A DNA stretch of 64,000 bases from Symsagittifera roscoffensis (taxonomy: Eukaryota; Xenacoelomorpha; Acoela; Convolutidae), in the NCBI RefSeq assembly GCF_963678635.1, contig NC_087063.1, positions 43,104,759 through 43,168,758 of the forward strand, written 5' to 3'. How positions within the stretch are numbered: position 1 is the first letter of the stretch; each line of letters begins with the position of its first letter. The notes beneath the pieces are model-generated. The model saw nothing but the letters and a program-made list of their open reading frames with translations, was not told the DNA's origin and searched no databases. Shown piece after piece: positions 28,292-43,200 of this stretch. A program made the position numbers and the translations under genes.

Positions 28292-31200
28292 ATGATAATG
28301 ATAACTCCCGACTACTGGTACTGTGACGACCTGCAGAATGCGTCATTCATGGAGAGAGTGGAGCAGTGGGATGAGATTCTGGAGATGAAGTACCACATTC
28401 AGATCCCCATCATGGACCAACACACCTGCAACACACTCAATGTACTCCTGTACCTAGTCATCATCTCGGGCGCATTCGGGGTGGGTGCTCATATAACCTT
28501 GAAATTATATAGCTACTGTGGTAACTAACAATACCTCTGAGGTTGTATAGTGAAAACTGAAGTGGTTTCGAAGAGTTTAATTAACCATGTTGAAACCGTT
28601 TGTTTTTCTGTTTGTTAGTTTCTTACTGACTGTGTTCTTAGCCACAGGCCTGAGAGATTGACTCTCTAAGATTTGTAAAAGGTCACGTATTCTTTGACCT
28701 TGGTTTTTTATAATAGGATTATATAATTTACAGATAACAATATGTATAGCACTATCAAGGCCAATATGTGATGACTATCTGGTTACTGCGATAGCAGTAG
28801 CAGATGTGAGTAGCACTATCAAGGCCAATATATGAGGACTGCATAGTTACTGCAATAGCAGTAGCAGTTGCGGTACCACATACCCCCTCGATCAAGAAAA
28901 TTTTTATAATATGTTATTAAAATTTTAAATAATAATGAATAGGAGTTTTAGAACTCAGTTTAAGAAGTTTTGGCTTTGTGTATTAGATTACTCATTTTCC
29001 ATCTCTCTCTTCGTGTTCCTCTTCTAACTGTAAAGGGATTCGCCACTCGGCGTTCCATGAACGGGTTATATCTAGAGCCTCGCTGCCAAACTTTCTCCTA
29101 AAAAGATGTTTCTCCAGCAGACCAAATTTTTTCTCCACCGAATTAGAAGCACCGGGTTTAAAATTTGCAAGCTTGATTCTATATGCTTCGAGCGCGGCTT
29201 GGTTTAAGTCTAATAGGTTATTCTGAAACGAGATTGATTTCACCGAATGCTTAATCGGGTTTCCGTATCTGGATGGTCCCTTTTTAGTTCTTCCGCTTTT
29301 CCGCACTGATGTTTCCTCAAGTTCGGATTCATCAGAAAACCCCGGAGGATTCATCAATTCCTCGTCGTCTTCCGCATCCTCTCTGGATTGCAGTATCTCT
29401 GCCGCCGCGCGCTGAACTCCTCGTTCAAGTACTTGATCCGCTAACCGATTCCAGTCATTCGCCGATAGGTCCTTACTATTGAAAGTGTCGAGGATTGTTT
29501 CAGGAGATGTAGTGCGTGTAATTTCTTTCTTGTTTTTTATAGTATTCGACGAACATGCGTGATCTGGCGCCTGCGGTTCGTTCACTTCTGCTGCTAACGC
29601 AGCACTTCTATTCTGTAATATGACTTGTTGTGCGTCTTTCGTCGAGATTGGGCCCACTTTAGCCTTAGTTGTTTTCGAGAATGGTCCAGCCAAGTTCGGC
29701 TTCGCTCTTCGTACCGCCAAATTCAGTCCACCGCCTTGCAGAGTGTCTTTTGAAGTGATCACCGTTGGGCTGTCCTGAAATTTTTCCTTAGCTGCACCTG
29801 GCTGCTCTAGCAATAAGTCTTCATCCGACTGACTCAATTCAGCCTCATCTTGTTCGTCTGATTGTCGCCTCGATTGCCTCTGTTGTTTTTTCTTAGGCTC
29901 TTCTCCCGTTGGGGATCGTCTGTTGTTGCTTTTCTCCTTGTTTTGAACAGCAACCTTAACCTTCGCAATATCGCTTTTCCGGTAAACGGACCCTGCAGCT
30001 GTCTTAATTGTGGAGGGCGTTTCGGCCACGACCCTTCCCTTCAGAGGTTTCGTGAGGGCCTTACCGCTCTTCCTCCCCTAGTCCTTTCGTATCAGGATTG
30101 GTGACGACTGACGTTGCTGTGAAATGGCCTCCGGCTTATCTTCAACGAACCCCCGCTCCCACGAATATAGCATTTCTTTGCGTAGCTCGGGGTTAATGGT
30201 ACTTGTCTCATCCACTGTACGTTTTAGATCGTTGGCCGAAGTATCACGTCGAGTCTGGTTCCATCTTGCATTGGCTTCCAGAAGCTCTTTTAGGGCCCGC
30301 GCTCTTTCCCGATCCTTTGCCGAGTCGACTTGCTCTTTGAATAATGGACTCACATCTCGGCTGTTTTGTCCTTTCCGGACAATCTTTAAGTTGTCACGAG
30401 ACTGGTCGATTCTCTTTTTGAGTTGCGAAGCCGTCAAGGCGGAGCGCTCCAGATGTTCCTTATCTAAACGATCAGAGTTTTGTAAGAACCTATCACTGAG
30501 AATTTTAAATTCTGTTTCTGGCAATCGCCCAAAGTGCGCCTCAAATGGCGACATTTTAATTGTCTTCTGTTTACTCCAACGAAGGTCACGAAGTATCGTA
30601 CTCAAGCATAATTTTATCGATGTTACGTTTTCATCGATTAGCATTACTCCCAACCTTCTCTTGATGGTTTGTATAGTGCGTTCTACTAAACCGCATCCGC
30701 GATGGTCGCCAACTGGACAAAATTTTTGTTCGATGTTATTGTCGGAGCAAAATTTTTTCATTGCTTTGCCCTTGAACCCGGAAAATTGATCCGTTCTAAT
30801 TGATTCAGGTATTCCATGTATATCAATATATGAGCGAAGAAATTTTATTGACGACTTGCCCCCTGTTGATTTAGTGATTTTTACTGAAGGAAATTTAGAA
30901 TACCTATCTATTGCTACCAACAGATAAATTTTTTTTCCTTTGAAATCTTCAAGCGGGCCAGCATAGTCTAACTGAATTTCTTGACCTGGCTGCGTGAGCA
31001 GTGGCAGAGGCTTCGTAGCATTTTTTGGTATGATGTATTTTGCATTCTTACCATAGCGGGTGCAACTTCTGCATTCCTCTGCAAGGTTGACGATATCCTT
31101 GTGCATGTGCGGCCACCACAGGTATTTTGACACATCTAGCATCGCTTCCTGGCCTGGGTGACCGCGGTGAATCCTCTTTAGGACTGCCAAGCGCAATTGT

Positions 31201-34200
31201 TCCGGGACAGCTAATCTGTTGTCAACCAGGATGCAGTCGTCAACAACTGAGAGTTGGTGCCAGAGAGGGTTGGTATATGGGCCCATCAGCTCGAAGCTGT
31301 ATCGATCGTTCCTCTCAATGACCCGCCGCAGTTTGTCCATCCAGGCGTCTTCTGATATCAGCTCCGCTAATAGGCTTCTATCAAATAGTTTGTTGAGATT
31401 GTCCAGACTGATATCTGTACGCACGTTATTTTGATCTGGTTTGCCTTTCCTGGAATCGTGACATGTCTTTTCCTTTTTAATCATGCTGACTTCTGGGCTT
31501 TCCGAAGGGCTCTCGGCTGTTAGGTCCACTTCAATAATTTGGGGGAATTCACTTCGGGTATTTAATTGTGATGACTGGTCACCTCTATTACAATCGACCA
31601 AGGCTGTCCGTGCCTCTAATTCTACTAGACTTTTTGGATTATCTGGTCTTTCTGCCCCTAGGAGGTCCCAAAATGACATCAGAGTTGTTCCACTACTTCC
31701 TGTCACATTTCCAGATTGTATTTCTTTAAGTCCTCTAGGCTTTATCGTCTTTCTCACTGGTCTCCACTCAACTTGTGGTATATCTGAATCAGAATCGTCT
31801 GACTCTTGTCGACTGCATGCAGCACCTCTCTTTACCATGCGTGTTCGAGAGAAGGTGGTTTCTGTTACTTGTTCGGTTAGTTGATCGTCCTCCCTCTGAT
31901 TTCCGTTCTGTTTATTTTTCGTTTTCTTGGATTTTCCTGTTTCGCTTCTTTCCATTTCTTTCGATGACGCCGTTTCCTTGGATTCTAATTGTTTGGAGTT
32001 TAATTTATCTTTGAATTTTGAAATATCGACCAACTGTTTCTCACGAGCTATTCTGTCCAATGTGTTTTTGTGCTTCTCAACTGTTTGAAAACTTGAGTTT
32101 TGACCGTTTTCGTTCCGGTCGAGCTTTGTCCGGTTTTGAACAAACTGGTTGTCATAGCAACCGCGTGATGAGCTGTCTTTACAGTAGTTAATTTCTCTTG
32201 GTGTTCTAGAATGTTCTGGAATGTTTATAGTGCTACTTTGGTTTGTTTCACTAGACCGACTGTTTAAACAGTCGAGTGCTTTATGGAAACTTTCTATAGA
32301 CGTTACTACGAATCTCTCATCCAGTTCCGATTCTGGCCACGGTTCTCCATTAGGTTCTCTTGACAAGTAGTCAACGATACCCATATCCCTTCCGGGAATA
32401 TGAGTAATTTTAAATTGGAAGGGCAGTAATCGGTCAACCCACCTGGTCAAACGAGATTGATACGTTTTGTTTGATCTATGTTCCCCAAAGCTGATGTCAA
32501 TGCCTTGTGGTCAGTTGCTATGACAAATTCTTTCCCTAGTAGATAATGTTTGAAGCGATCTACCGCCCAAATTACTGCTAATAGCTCAAGTTCATTGGTA
32601 GAATATTTTTTTTCTTGAGCATTTAAATACCGGGAAGCGAATGCGATCGGTATCCAATCGTTCTGATGAGACCATTGTTCTAAAGTAGCCCCTAGCCCAC
32701 TATGACTTGCATCGCATTTTACTCTAGATTGCTTTGCTGGATCGTAATAGTTTAACAAGGCTATTTTAGCAACTGCCTTTTTTATGTCCTCAAAGACTAC
32801 TGAGTGTTGATCGTTCCACTCAAATTTTTTAACTGTTAACCGGACATTTTTCATTTTCTTTTTTTCATTTTCTTCTTTCAGTAGTGGTCTAAGTTTTTCA
32901 GTTAAACTAGCCGCGTTTGGGATAAATTTCGCTAAGTGGTTGATGCTACCCATGAACGATCTGAGTTGCTTTAATGATTTGGGGGGTTGAAGGTTTGCAA
33001 TTGCCTCAGTTTTAGTAACTTTTGGAATTATGCCATGTATCGACAAGTTATGACCTAACCAGTTCACCGCAGGGTGCAAGAATTCGCATTTCGAAATTTT
33101 TAATGCGAGATTTTCGTCGTCCAACTTTTGCAACACATTGTGTACTAATTTCTCATGCTCTTTAGCTTCCCCCTTTGAAACAATTAGAATATCATCCAAG
33201 AAACAAAAGGTATTTTTTGCGTGGTTTAGTGTTCTGTCCATCGCTTTTTGGAATTCGGCTGGCATATCTGCCAGCCCGTAAAAACCTGTCAGAAATCTGT
33301 ATGTACCCGTTGCATTACCCCCTATTATATTGAAGTTGCATTGTTTTGCTGTTTCCGCAGTTAGTTTTATCTGACTATAGGCATATTTCAGGTCTAACAC
33401 GGTGAAAAAGAGAGAGCCTTCTGATGCTGATGTGATGATCTGGCTAACCCCATCAATCAGTTCATCCACATTAGGCATCTGGTATTTATTTTTGTACAAC
33501 TGTCTATTAATGGGTTTGGCGTCCAAGGCTAATTTAATAGAATTGTCTTTTTTTACTGTGATAACAATTGGGGCAATAAAACAATCGCTTGTGCATTTGT
33601 CTAGTTTTTCAATGTGTCCCTCTGTGAGCAGCTTGTCTAGTTCTGTTTGAACTTTATCCTGAATGTGTATAGGAATTCTCCTACCTTTCTCTTGAATCGG
33701 GCACAGAGGATATTTAAATTTTGTACTCACCATGTGATTTTTTGATTCCCCTTGTCTATCGAATAGATCTTTGAACTTCTTATAAAAGGAAATCTTCCAA
33801 CTATCTGACTGTTCGCACAGTAGCACATCAAACCTGGATCTTCGTGTTGGAGCCGATTTTTGCGTGGTTTGAATTCCTAGTTTACTTTGAAGATCTAAAC
33901 CTAATATGCATCGCATACGTCTCTCTGTGACCAGTAACATCGCTCCCAACACTTCCCAACGTAGATTGGCCTTTAACGCTCCTAATATTAGAATAGGTCG
34001 TTTATTATAATCCACAAACTGCGCGGACAGGTTCAGCTTTTCTGCCGGAATAAATTTTGAATTTGAAGGTCCTTCCAGAATTTGTTTCGTTGTTGCCCAA
34101 TTCAGGAGTGATACTGGACTGCCAGTATCTATAGTCATATTCAAAATATGACTATCAATCTTAACCAAAGCTTTAAGTGCTTTAATTTGATGCGATTTGG

Positions 34201-37200
34201 GATTTCTGCGAATTTCAATCTTTTCAATGTTACCCGACCTTTCCGGCAATGCTTCTTTCTGACTTCTTTCGTTATTGTACGCATTTTCCGAAATCCTTTT
34301 TGTGATGTAATTTTCTATGTCCATGATGGAAGTGCAATCTTCCTCTACTGACATGATTTCAAACTCATCACATGAATCGAATGTCTGTATTAGGTTGCAC
34401 TCTTCCCCCGAACTCGAATCTTCATTTGCGATTTCGTTAATTTGTTGAGACCTACACATTTTAGCGAAGTGATTAGGTTTGTTACAATTTTTACATGTTT
34501 TGCCCATTGCCGGACAATTTTTCAAATGATTCTCTACAAATGCTCTACCGCATCTCGTACATTGTTTTTGATCTCCTTTACCTTTTGGAGGTTTGTTTTC
34601 GTACTGTTTTCTTCTGTTTTGATTTTGACGTCTAGGGTTATACCCTTTGTTTCCGATTGCCATAATTGGTTCTTGTTTAATCTTCATTTGTGGAGTTGTA
34701 AACAGTCCTGAGCTGTTTGTGCTTGAAGATTTTTGGAATGCTTGTGTGGTTTGTTTGCTATATTCAAACTTTAGTGCACGTTTTAACACTTCTTCTGGAG
34801 AGAATGTTTCGAAAGTCAATGTGTCTTGGAGGACAGCATTTTTCATTCTTGAGATGAATAAATCTCGTACCAATTCTTCTTCCAACGCTCCCAATTCAGC
34901 CTTTGCTGCTTGTGCAGTCAGTGCGGCATGAAAAGATTCCAACGTTTCATTTGATTCGTGGGATCGTGTGAACAGTTTGTATCTCTCATAGGTAATACAT
35001 TTCGTTTTCTCAAATGAGAGTTTTGCTAATCGAATTATATCGCGAAACCCTAGTTTGGATATTTCTGTGTGAGGGTTCTTTTGGATAAATTTTTTCTTCC
35101 CTTCTGCTCCTAAGGCGAGGAATAATCTCGATGTTTGCCGTTTGCCCACTTCGTGATAGAATACATTGTGTCCCACTCTAGGTCCTCTTAGTGTCCGTTC
35201 TTCATTTTCTTGAACCACTCTATCTCGAGCCAAACTGTTCCGAGCTTCTCTTTCTGTCGCCGCAATCTCATCCTCGTTTTGTGCTGGTGTTTCAGGAGTT
35301 GGTAAAGGTTCTTCTAATACCGGTTTGGGTTCTTGTAACATTGTTTCTGGATCCACATTCTCTTTAACTGTAACAGCTAATAGGAACTGGTCAAGCCACA
35401 TTTCAAAACTCCAAGGTGGGTCTGAATTTGCGGATGCCCAAAATACTGGGATTCCTAGATCAGTCCTATTATCCTGAGCAGTAAAACCGGATCCTGCTGA
35501 CTGCGCCATGTGGTAACTAACAATACCTCTGAGGTTGTATAGTGAAAACTGAAGTGGTTTCGAAGAGTTTAATTAACCATGTTGAAACCGTTTGTTTTTC
35601 TGTTTGTTAGTTTCTTACTAACTGTGTTCTTAGCCACAGGCCTGAGAGATTGACTCTCTAAGATTTGTAAAAGGTCACGTATTCTTTGACCTTGGTTTTT
35701 TATAATAGGATTATATAATTTACAGATAACAATATGTATAGCACTATCAAGGCCAATATGTGATGACTATCTGGTTACTGCAATAGCAGTAGCAGATGTG
35801 AGTAGCACTATCAAGGCCAATATATGAGGACTGCATAGTTACTGCAATAGCAGTAGCAGTTGCGGTACCACAGCTACATATAGTGCCGTAGCTAAATAAT
35901 TAACATAACATTTTCAAAAGATCACCAACCTAATAGTAGCTCGCCATTAAATGATTATAAGATGCGGTTTCAAGTGTTTACACCGCCCTTTTCTCTCATG
36001 TTTAGATATCATGCACACAAACAAAACCGGTTGCATAAAAATTTTATTTTGCTCAAAAGTGTTGGACCGCAGCCATTTCTTCAAGTTTTTGATTTTTAAT
36101 TTTCATTTCTATTCGGAGATTTTTTCGCCTGATGAAGAGTCCTGAATTTCACATATCTGCTGATCCCAGGTCGCTCTATCATGGAACTGAAAGTTGTTAA
36201 CTTCTCTTTTCTAATGGGGCGATTGCCTCATCGTCTTTTTACTCGGCTCATTTCACCCACTTTTCCTTCTAACTAGTCTATTTACCAGAAATTTCTTCAC
36301 GACTATTTTGATCGACACTGGCACCCTTTCTTGCCACTCGAAATAATACCGATAAAGTTTGATTTTGGTAAACTATGAAATTTTTTATCAGCTTTTTGAA
36401 AGGTTGTCAATTTCAGACACTGGTCAACTTCATCATCTGTTGCGCGTATGCTCTCAAGTACCTCAAAGACTCCTCCATGTTCAGCCAGAGTGATGTGCTC
36501 ATTTCCAGCATGGGCGTGTTGGACTTTGTCAGTGCCATGATGCTTATGGTGGGCACATCTCTCTTTGCCAATCAACCCACCAACGTGCACAATTCATTAG
36601 TGGAAGTGAGCTGCACTTTCATCTACGCAGGTGAGGCGGTTTTTGAAAGTTTGAAAAGGCTTTGAAAAGAAATGAAATGATTGCGACTAATGACTACAGT
36701 TTGGCTAATGATGACATACGTTTTTCAAATCGAATTTGATGATATCAGTGAAAATTGGACATTAGCTTACAGCTCGCATTATTATTGTTTTTCTGGCACT
36801 TTTTATCGAATTTAGTAAAGCTGAACTTTAATCTAAAACTATACAAGAAGTCTTCATTTTTGTAGCAGTGTCCAAATTAGACCCGCGACTGAAGTTGAAC
36901 TTACGCGTCTAAAATTTGGCTGGATAATATTAACGGTAATGAAAGAAAACGGCTCAGAAATAAGTTAAGATACACGCAAGACTAATGAGAGTGCGTAACC
37001 GGCGCAATCATCATGAAGCTGATTGGCTGTCAGCGATCCAGAAGGCAAAGGCGAAGGCGGAAGAAGGCGAAGGCGGAGGCGGAGGCGAAGGCGAAGGCGG
37101 AAGAAAGTAAAGTTTGGGAGTAAAAAGTACTTTGTCATTTTTTTCTATCTTATGAACGCTTAAAACAACACTTTTGCACGTTTGCCATCAGAATTGACTG

Positions 37201-40200
37201 ACAGATTGTTGTGATTCTTACCATTTGTTTTATTTCACTAATTACTTTAAAGTATCTTAACTGGTTAATCTTGAGTTGACCTTGCTATCTTCATTCTCTC
37301 CGACGAACAACCTCAACTCTCAGACACAGCGGAATGCCCAATTAGTATAAAACCAGCACCTCAAACTACCTCACACCCACCTGACGAACCTTCTACGGCT
37401 ACGACAACGGAGACCCCAAACATTCCTTCGGATTTGACAAAACCATTGGTAGGAGAAAAACCGGTCGATTTCCCAGTTTTCGAGATAGAGGACTCCTCCG
37501 ATGAAATTGGAACCAGCGAGGAAAGACATCCTAAGGAAACTACTACCACCGGTAACGAACTTATTTTACGACGTTCAAGTCGAAATGTTGGTCCCCCGCA
37601 ATTCTATGGTAAGCGATATTACATAGATATTATAGATGAGTTAGAAAACCAACCAGGCTCCGCTATTAACCCTATATCTCTGGACGAGGATGACAACTCG
37701 AGCTCCCCCACACAAACATTCAGAGAGAATCCCTTGGATAATCAGACCCACATCTGCAACACACTACCGGAAGACAGTACACCGGATCTAGCATACACCC
37801 AATCTCCCGATCAATTCTCCATCGCCTCTACCGACGATTCTCTGAGAGATGCCGTGAACTGCTTTGAAAATTACATCGACTTAGATAGTAAAATTTTCAA
37901 CGCCGAGCTAGAAAAACTCATGGAAGGGGACAGCTAAACTCAATCAAACTTTAAAACTCGCATTTAGCCATTTAATTTGTACTTCTATTTCGTCTAAGTG
38001 CAATTAGAGCTTACCTAGCTGTAACTACGGATTACAATCCGCCGGATTTAGGAATTTTATTATCCTTTCTAATCCAGTAATTCCTTCGGAGCACTAAAAT
38101 TACATTTTGTTACACCGTGCAGTATTTAAATTTTCATTTTGTCGGACTTCTCGAGAGGGAGAAAAAGGGTTAGATAACATGTTAGGTATCATGGCGCTTA
38201 GTACTTTAATTTTTTTTCCCACTAAGGGGAATGTTGTGATTCTTACCATTTGTTTTATTTCACTAATTACTTTAAAGTATCTTAACTGGTTAATCTTGAT
38301 TTGACCTTGCTATCTTCATTCTCTCCGACGGAGAGAATGACAGTTCACTTTTTTAAAGTTTTAACTTAGAGATTAATTCGCTTTTTAAACATATCTTATT
38401 TGTAACTAAGTAGAATTAACCGTAACAAAGGAACATTTTATCATGGCGCAGTCAAACAGCAACGAATCAAACGTGAGAGGTATACCTTCATTTTGGCAAA
38501 ACCACACAGTGGACCCACCAATTCCTTGGGAAGAGTGGAGCGATCTTTTCCAGCTAGCAATAATCGCGAAAGAGAATATCGACATCGAAAACCTTTTGAA
38601 TCCAACGGAACGATATCACCCACCTCCCCCAACATTGGAAAATTGACCAGAAAACGATTCGGACGCTCAAAAAACATCACGCATCGAGAGGAATATTCAA
38701 GAACAAAAGAGATTCGATGATGAAGAAATGGCCTCAATAAAGTCAGAAACCAAGAAATTCAACGGCATGAGACTGGAAGAGGCGGACAAAAAACTAAGAT
38801 CCATACTTTATCTAGCCCTCGGAAACGAAGGAAAGAAAATATTTGGCCAAAAGTTCACGAGAGTCAAAGTTCTACAAATTTCTTTCAAAGAATTTTGGGA
38901 AAAATTGTCCACAGCTTTTGTGAGAAAAACAAACATAACCTTCGAAAGACACAAACTCCTAAACAGAAAACAGAGGGACAGAGAATCATTAGAACAATTC
39001 TGGGGGGCACTGGCAGAAATGGCAAAACGATGTAACATTCCCACAGGAGAAGATGAATGGATTAGAGATATTTTTATTAATAACATGAAGAATTCAGATA
39101 TCCAACGGAAACTCCTCACGGAAACCTTACCACCACTAGAAGCCTTAAACGTAGCCCTGATTGACGAAAAAGGAATTACAAACCACATCAAGATGACGAA
39201 TACTTTTAAATCCAGCGGATATTCTTCCAACAAATCTTTTAATCATTTTAATGTAAAAAGAGAACCCACCCTAAACATCGAAAGAAATAACACATGTATG
39301 AAATGCGGCGGAAATTTTACAAAAGGACATCTAGCGGTTTGCCCTGCTAAAGATACAACATGTACGACTTGTAAATATCGAGGACATTTTACTAGACTCT
39401 GTAAATCACGCTGTAAAAATGTAAATATTGTGGATAGTCAAATTGTAAATAATACAGATCATCATTATCCTTCGGAACAACCAGATGTACATATTGACCA
39501 CGCCAATAGAGAATGCTGTGGAGTAATCAACGCATGGTCAGAGTCTGGACATAGCGATAACGATGACTACTCTGTATTAAACGTAACAACTATCTACGAC
39601 GATCAAGGAAAGGAACTGAAGAAACTACTAAATATCGGCTTAGGAAATGAAAACCAAGTAAAACCTTCAAACAACTATTCCTTCGGACTGGAAAAATAAA
39701 AAATCTAACAAAAATAACACACTTTCATGAACCATTAAAGCCAATTCAATTAAAAGGCAGGAGGGTCCCTTTACACTTACTGGATTCAGTAAAAACAGAA
39801 TTATACAGGCTTAAATCCGAAGGACACATCAAAAATTTAGAAAACTGTGACGAGGACAGATTTATTAGTCCGATAGTTATTACTTGTAAAAAAGACAAAT
39901 CGATAAAGCTAGCCCTAGATTCAAAATTTATCAACAAACAAATCTACCAGAACAAATATCAGATGCCTAATATACACGAATTAGTTGATAACGTAGCGGC
40001 TCAAATTTCAAACAATTCCGTCAGAGAAGTATGGTTTACAAACCTAGACCTAAAGAACGCATATAGTCAACTTGCGCTGGACAATTTTACTAGCAGCCAA
40101 TGCAATTTTAGTCTAGTCGGCGGAGATATAACAGGCACTTATCAATTTTTAACGGGTTTTTACGGACTCGGAGATATGCCAAACGAGTTTCAGAGAGTCA

Positions 40201-43200
40201 TGGACTCAATTTTGGGAAACATTCATTTTACAAATTGTTACCTCGACGACATATTAGTCGCTTCCAAAGGAAGTTTTAACGATCACAAGAAAATCGTTTA
40301 TAAAATTTTATCAACGTTAGACACTTACAATTTCGCAGTTAAATGGTCGAAGTGCAAATTCTTCCAAAAGGAAATCGAATGGCTCGGTTTTAAAATATTG
40401 AAATCCGGAATCGCCCCACTATTCGATAAAACCAAAGCAATTAAAGATATTCCAATCCCAAAGAATCTAAAAGAACTAAGATCATTCTTCGGGTCAACTA
40501 ATCAGTACATTAAATTTGTACCAAATTTAGCATCCCTCGGAAGCTCGCTTAGACCTCTTTTAAACAAGAAGTCAATTTTCCTTTGGAATGAAGATCACTC
40601 AAAAGCTTTTGTCAAGATTAAATCTGAAATAGTAAACCTTACCGAAAACACTCATTTTGACGTAAAAAAGCCCACGAGAGTAAAAACAGATGCTTCACAT
40701 AATGGGTTGGGTGCATCCCTTGAACAACTTCTTGAGAAGGTTTGGAAAACAGTGTCATTTGCTTCAAGATTTTTAAATCCGCATGAATCCAAATATTCAA
40801 CAAACGAATTAGAGTTATTAGGAGTCGTATGGGCGGTCGAACATTACAAAAATTATCTCTACGGCTCTGAATTTGAAATTATCACCGACCACAAAGCTCT
40901 CCTTTCCGCTTTGTCACCAAATCACGGAAACAAAACATACCATAGCCGATTGACAAGATGGGTAGATCGTCTCCTACCATTCAATTTTACTATCAAACAT
41001 TTAGCGGGAAAAGATATGGGTTTTACAGACTTAATTTCAAGAACTCTTTCGGGTAAAGCAATTCCCTCATCACATTACGACGAAGAATTTGTAGTTGCTA
41101 CTACCAAAACAATATATAATGCACTCAATCCTTTGGATAATGAAAATCCATTACGTAATTCAATTAACTCGATTTCGCAAAATTCCCATTACACAAAAGT
41201 ACGAAATCACGTAATAATTACAGCATTGAATTTCGTCAACTCTTCCATTTCAATCTGCAATCAAAAACACTATAGAACAGAACTTTGTAACTCTAAATGT
41301 ATTCCTTCGGATTTCTCAAACACTGATTTTACTAAAATTTTTCTATCAAATTCAGCCTTTATCTATTTTTTAATTCTTAACAGTAGCTTAATTAGTAATC
41401 CTTCGGATCTCAACTTATAAATAGTGTAAATATGTCAAATAATCAAATTGTAGTAAATCTTTCCACTTCCGGGATACAGGTCTCTATCGATTTTCAAATT
41501 TCGTCAGAACACAAGAAGTTAGTAACTAAATTCCGAGAAAACCTCAAGTTACCTGAAAGACCTTTGGATTTAAATACATTATTCAATGCAAAATTGGTCG
41601 CTTTATTAACGAAAGATGATGAATTGTTAAACCCAATTGTGAAAGCTCTACAGAAAAAAGTAGATAACATCAACTCAAATTCCCGTTACTTACACCAATT
41701 TTCGAAAGACTTTCATGAATCCGACGGACTATTATATATGGATGCAAAATTGGTTATTCCGTTTACACTTAGAAACGCCGTTTTAAAAACCTTACACGAA
41801 TCTCACCCTGGCCAATTCGGCATGAAATACTTGGCACAATACATTTGGTGGCCACACATATATCGACAAATTTACTTCCACGGGATTAATTGCACACAAT
41901 GCACTCAAACCGGTAAGATATAAAAAGCATCATACCAACTACACAAATTAGACAACTTCCGACCTTATTCGAACCTAATGAGGAAATAAATCTTGACTTT
42001 GCCGGCCCACTAGATAACAACTGGGGAAACAATAAATACATCTTATTGTGTATAGATCGTTTTTCTAAATTCCCTTCAGCAAAAATTACATCTTCAACGT
42101 CATCAAACACAGTAATCGAATTTCTTCAAGATTATTTTTATCTCCATGGGATTCCAAAATCTATTCGGGTCGACCACGCATCCTGCTTTACTAGTCAGAA
42201 TTTTAAATTATTTTGCACTTCTCTTAATATCAAACTAATATTTAGTACAGTTGGAGAAAATCGTTCTAACGGTCTTGTAGAAAAACTTGTTCATACTGTA
42301 AAAATAAAATTATTAGCAATGTCATTGGATCAACAAAAACCTACATTACAAACCGCCATTTCGAAAATTATTTGGAATCTACGATCATCCTTCTAATCTA
42401 AAATTAATTGATCACCGTTCGAAATACACTTTAATAGAAAAACGAACACGATCTGGAAACAATTGGCATCTAATAATTTATCCGGTGGATTTTTAGACAA
42501 AGGGAAGTCGATCGTAAGCAGAGAAAGGGCCCGCGACTGGAACGCTGACGATCGGATAGAGGACGGATACAAAGACTCCCTCATACCGAAAAAGAACCAG
42601 TCACCATTGGAGAAAGGCTACGATTCAGACCTTCCTACTACTTCAAAGCCTCCATCATCCCGAGTGCCCTTAAACAGTCCGTTTAAGGTAAATTACTACG
42701 GAAAACTAACGGAAGTATAAACGGAAACCCCTTCTATAAACAACTAGGCCAGATAATAATAAACTCAACAAAATCCACGGTTGAATTATCCGACGGAAAA
42801 ATTATTACAAAGTCGGACATCGCCATTTCAAAGTCTAAATCCTCTACAATTCGTTCATTCAAAGGAAATATCTCCTTTCCTTTTTTCTCTAACGGTGATT
42901 TACAATTAGGTCCAAGAAAGTCTTACAAACCGAAGACACAACAGACGCGGAAACCAGACACTAAGACAGGAAGACACACAGAGTCGTTCACCCCGGTCAC
43001 CACCAGATCTAGAGGAACGAACCAGCCTTCAAAATCCAACAAATCGAAGAAGAATCAAAATAAAGCCTCGACGTCGAATACTGGATATTTAGCAGGTGAC
43101 GAATCCATGTTCATTCCGTCGGATACGTCGGACATTAGCGATTGGGAATGGATTGCGGGAGGTTTTCCATGTAGAGAAATGATAAGAAAACGCTTCATTT

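Larger units (their letters stand above)
28517..35872 (-). mobile_element. Fossil: Ty3/gypsy-type LTR retrotransposon 1, looks nearly whole
   Basis: Inserted antisense in receptor C intron 1. LTRs of 364 bp at 28517-28880 and 35509-35872 begin TGTGGTA and end TACCACA, and differ by about two bases, so the insertion is young. Target duplication GCTAC is on both sides (28512-28516 and 35873-35877). Parts in order on the minus strand: gag with two Cys-rich knuckles near 34570-34460; protease with IDTGSPVSLL near 34120; reverse transcriptase with FLDDILIVSKG near 33200; RNase H with TDHKALTSAL near 32500; integrase with its HHCC zinc domain near 31150 and DDE core near 30970-30680; and a C-terminal extension around 30029-28992. 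No envelope-like membrane protein was recognised. It looks whole or almost whole (at most one or two breaks). Confidence 0.93.

Noticed and set aside
28992-30029. Envelope gene for LTR element 1
   Set aside because: The region after integrase has no signal peptide, membrane span or cysteine pattern; it is a charged extension shared with element 2.
30124-32014. Plus-strand frames across LTR element 1
   Set aside because: Antisense shadows of the element's pol region.
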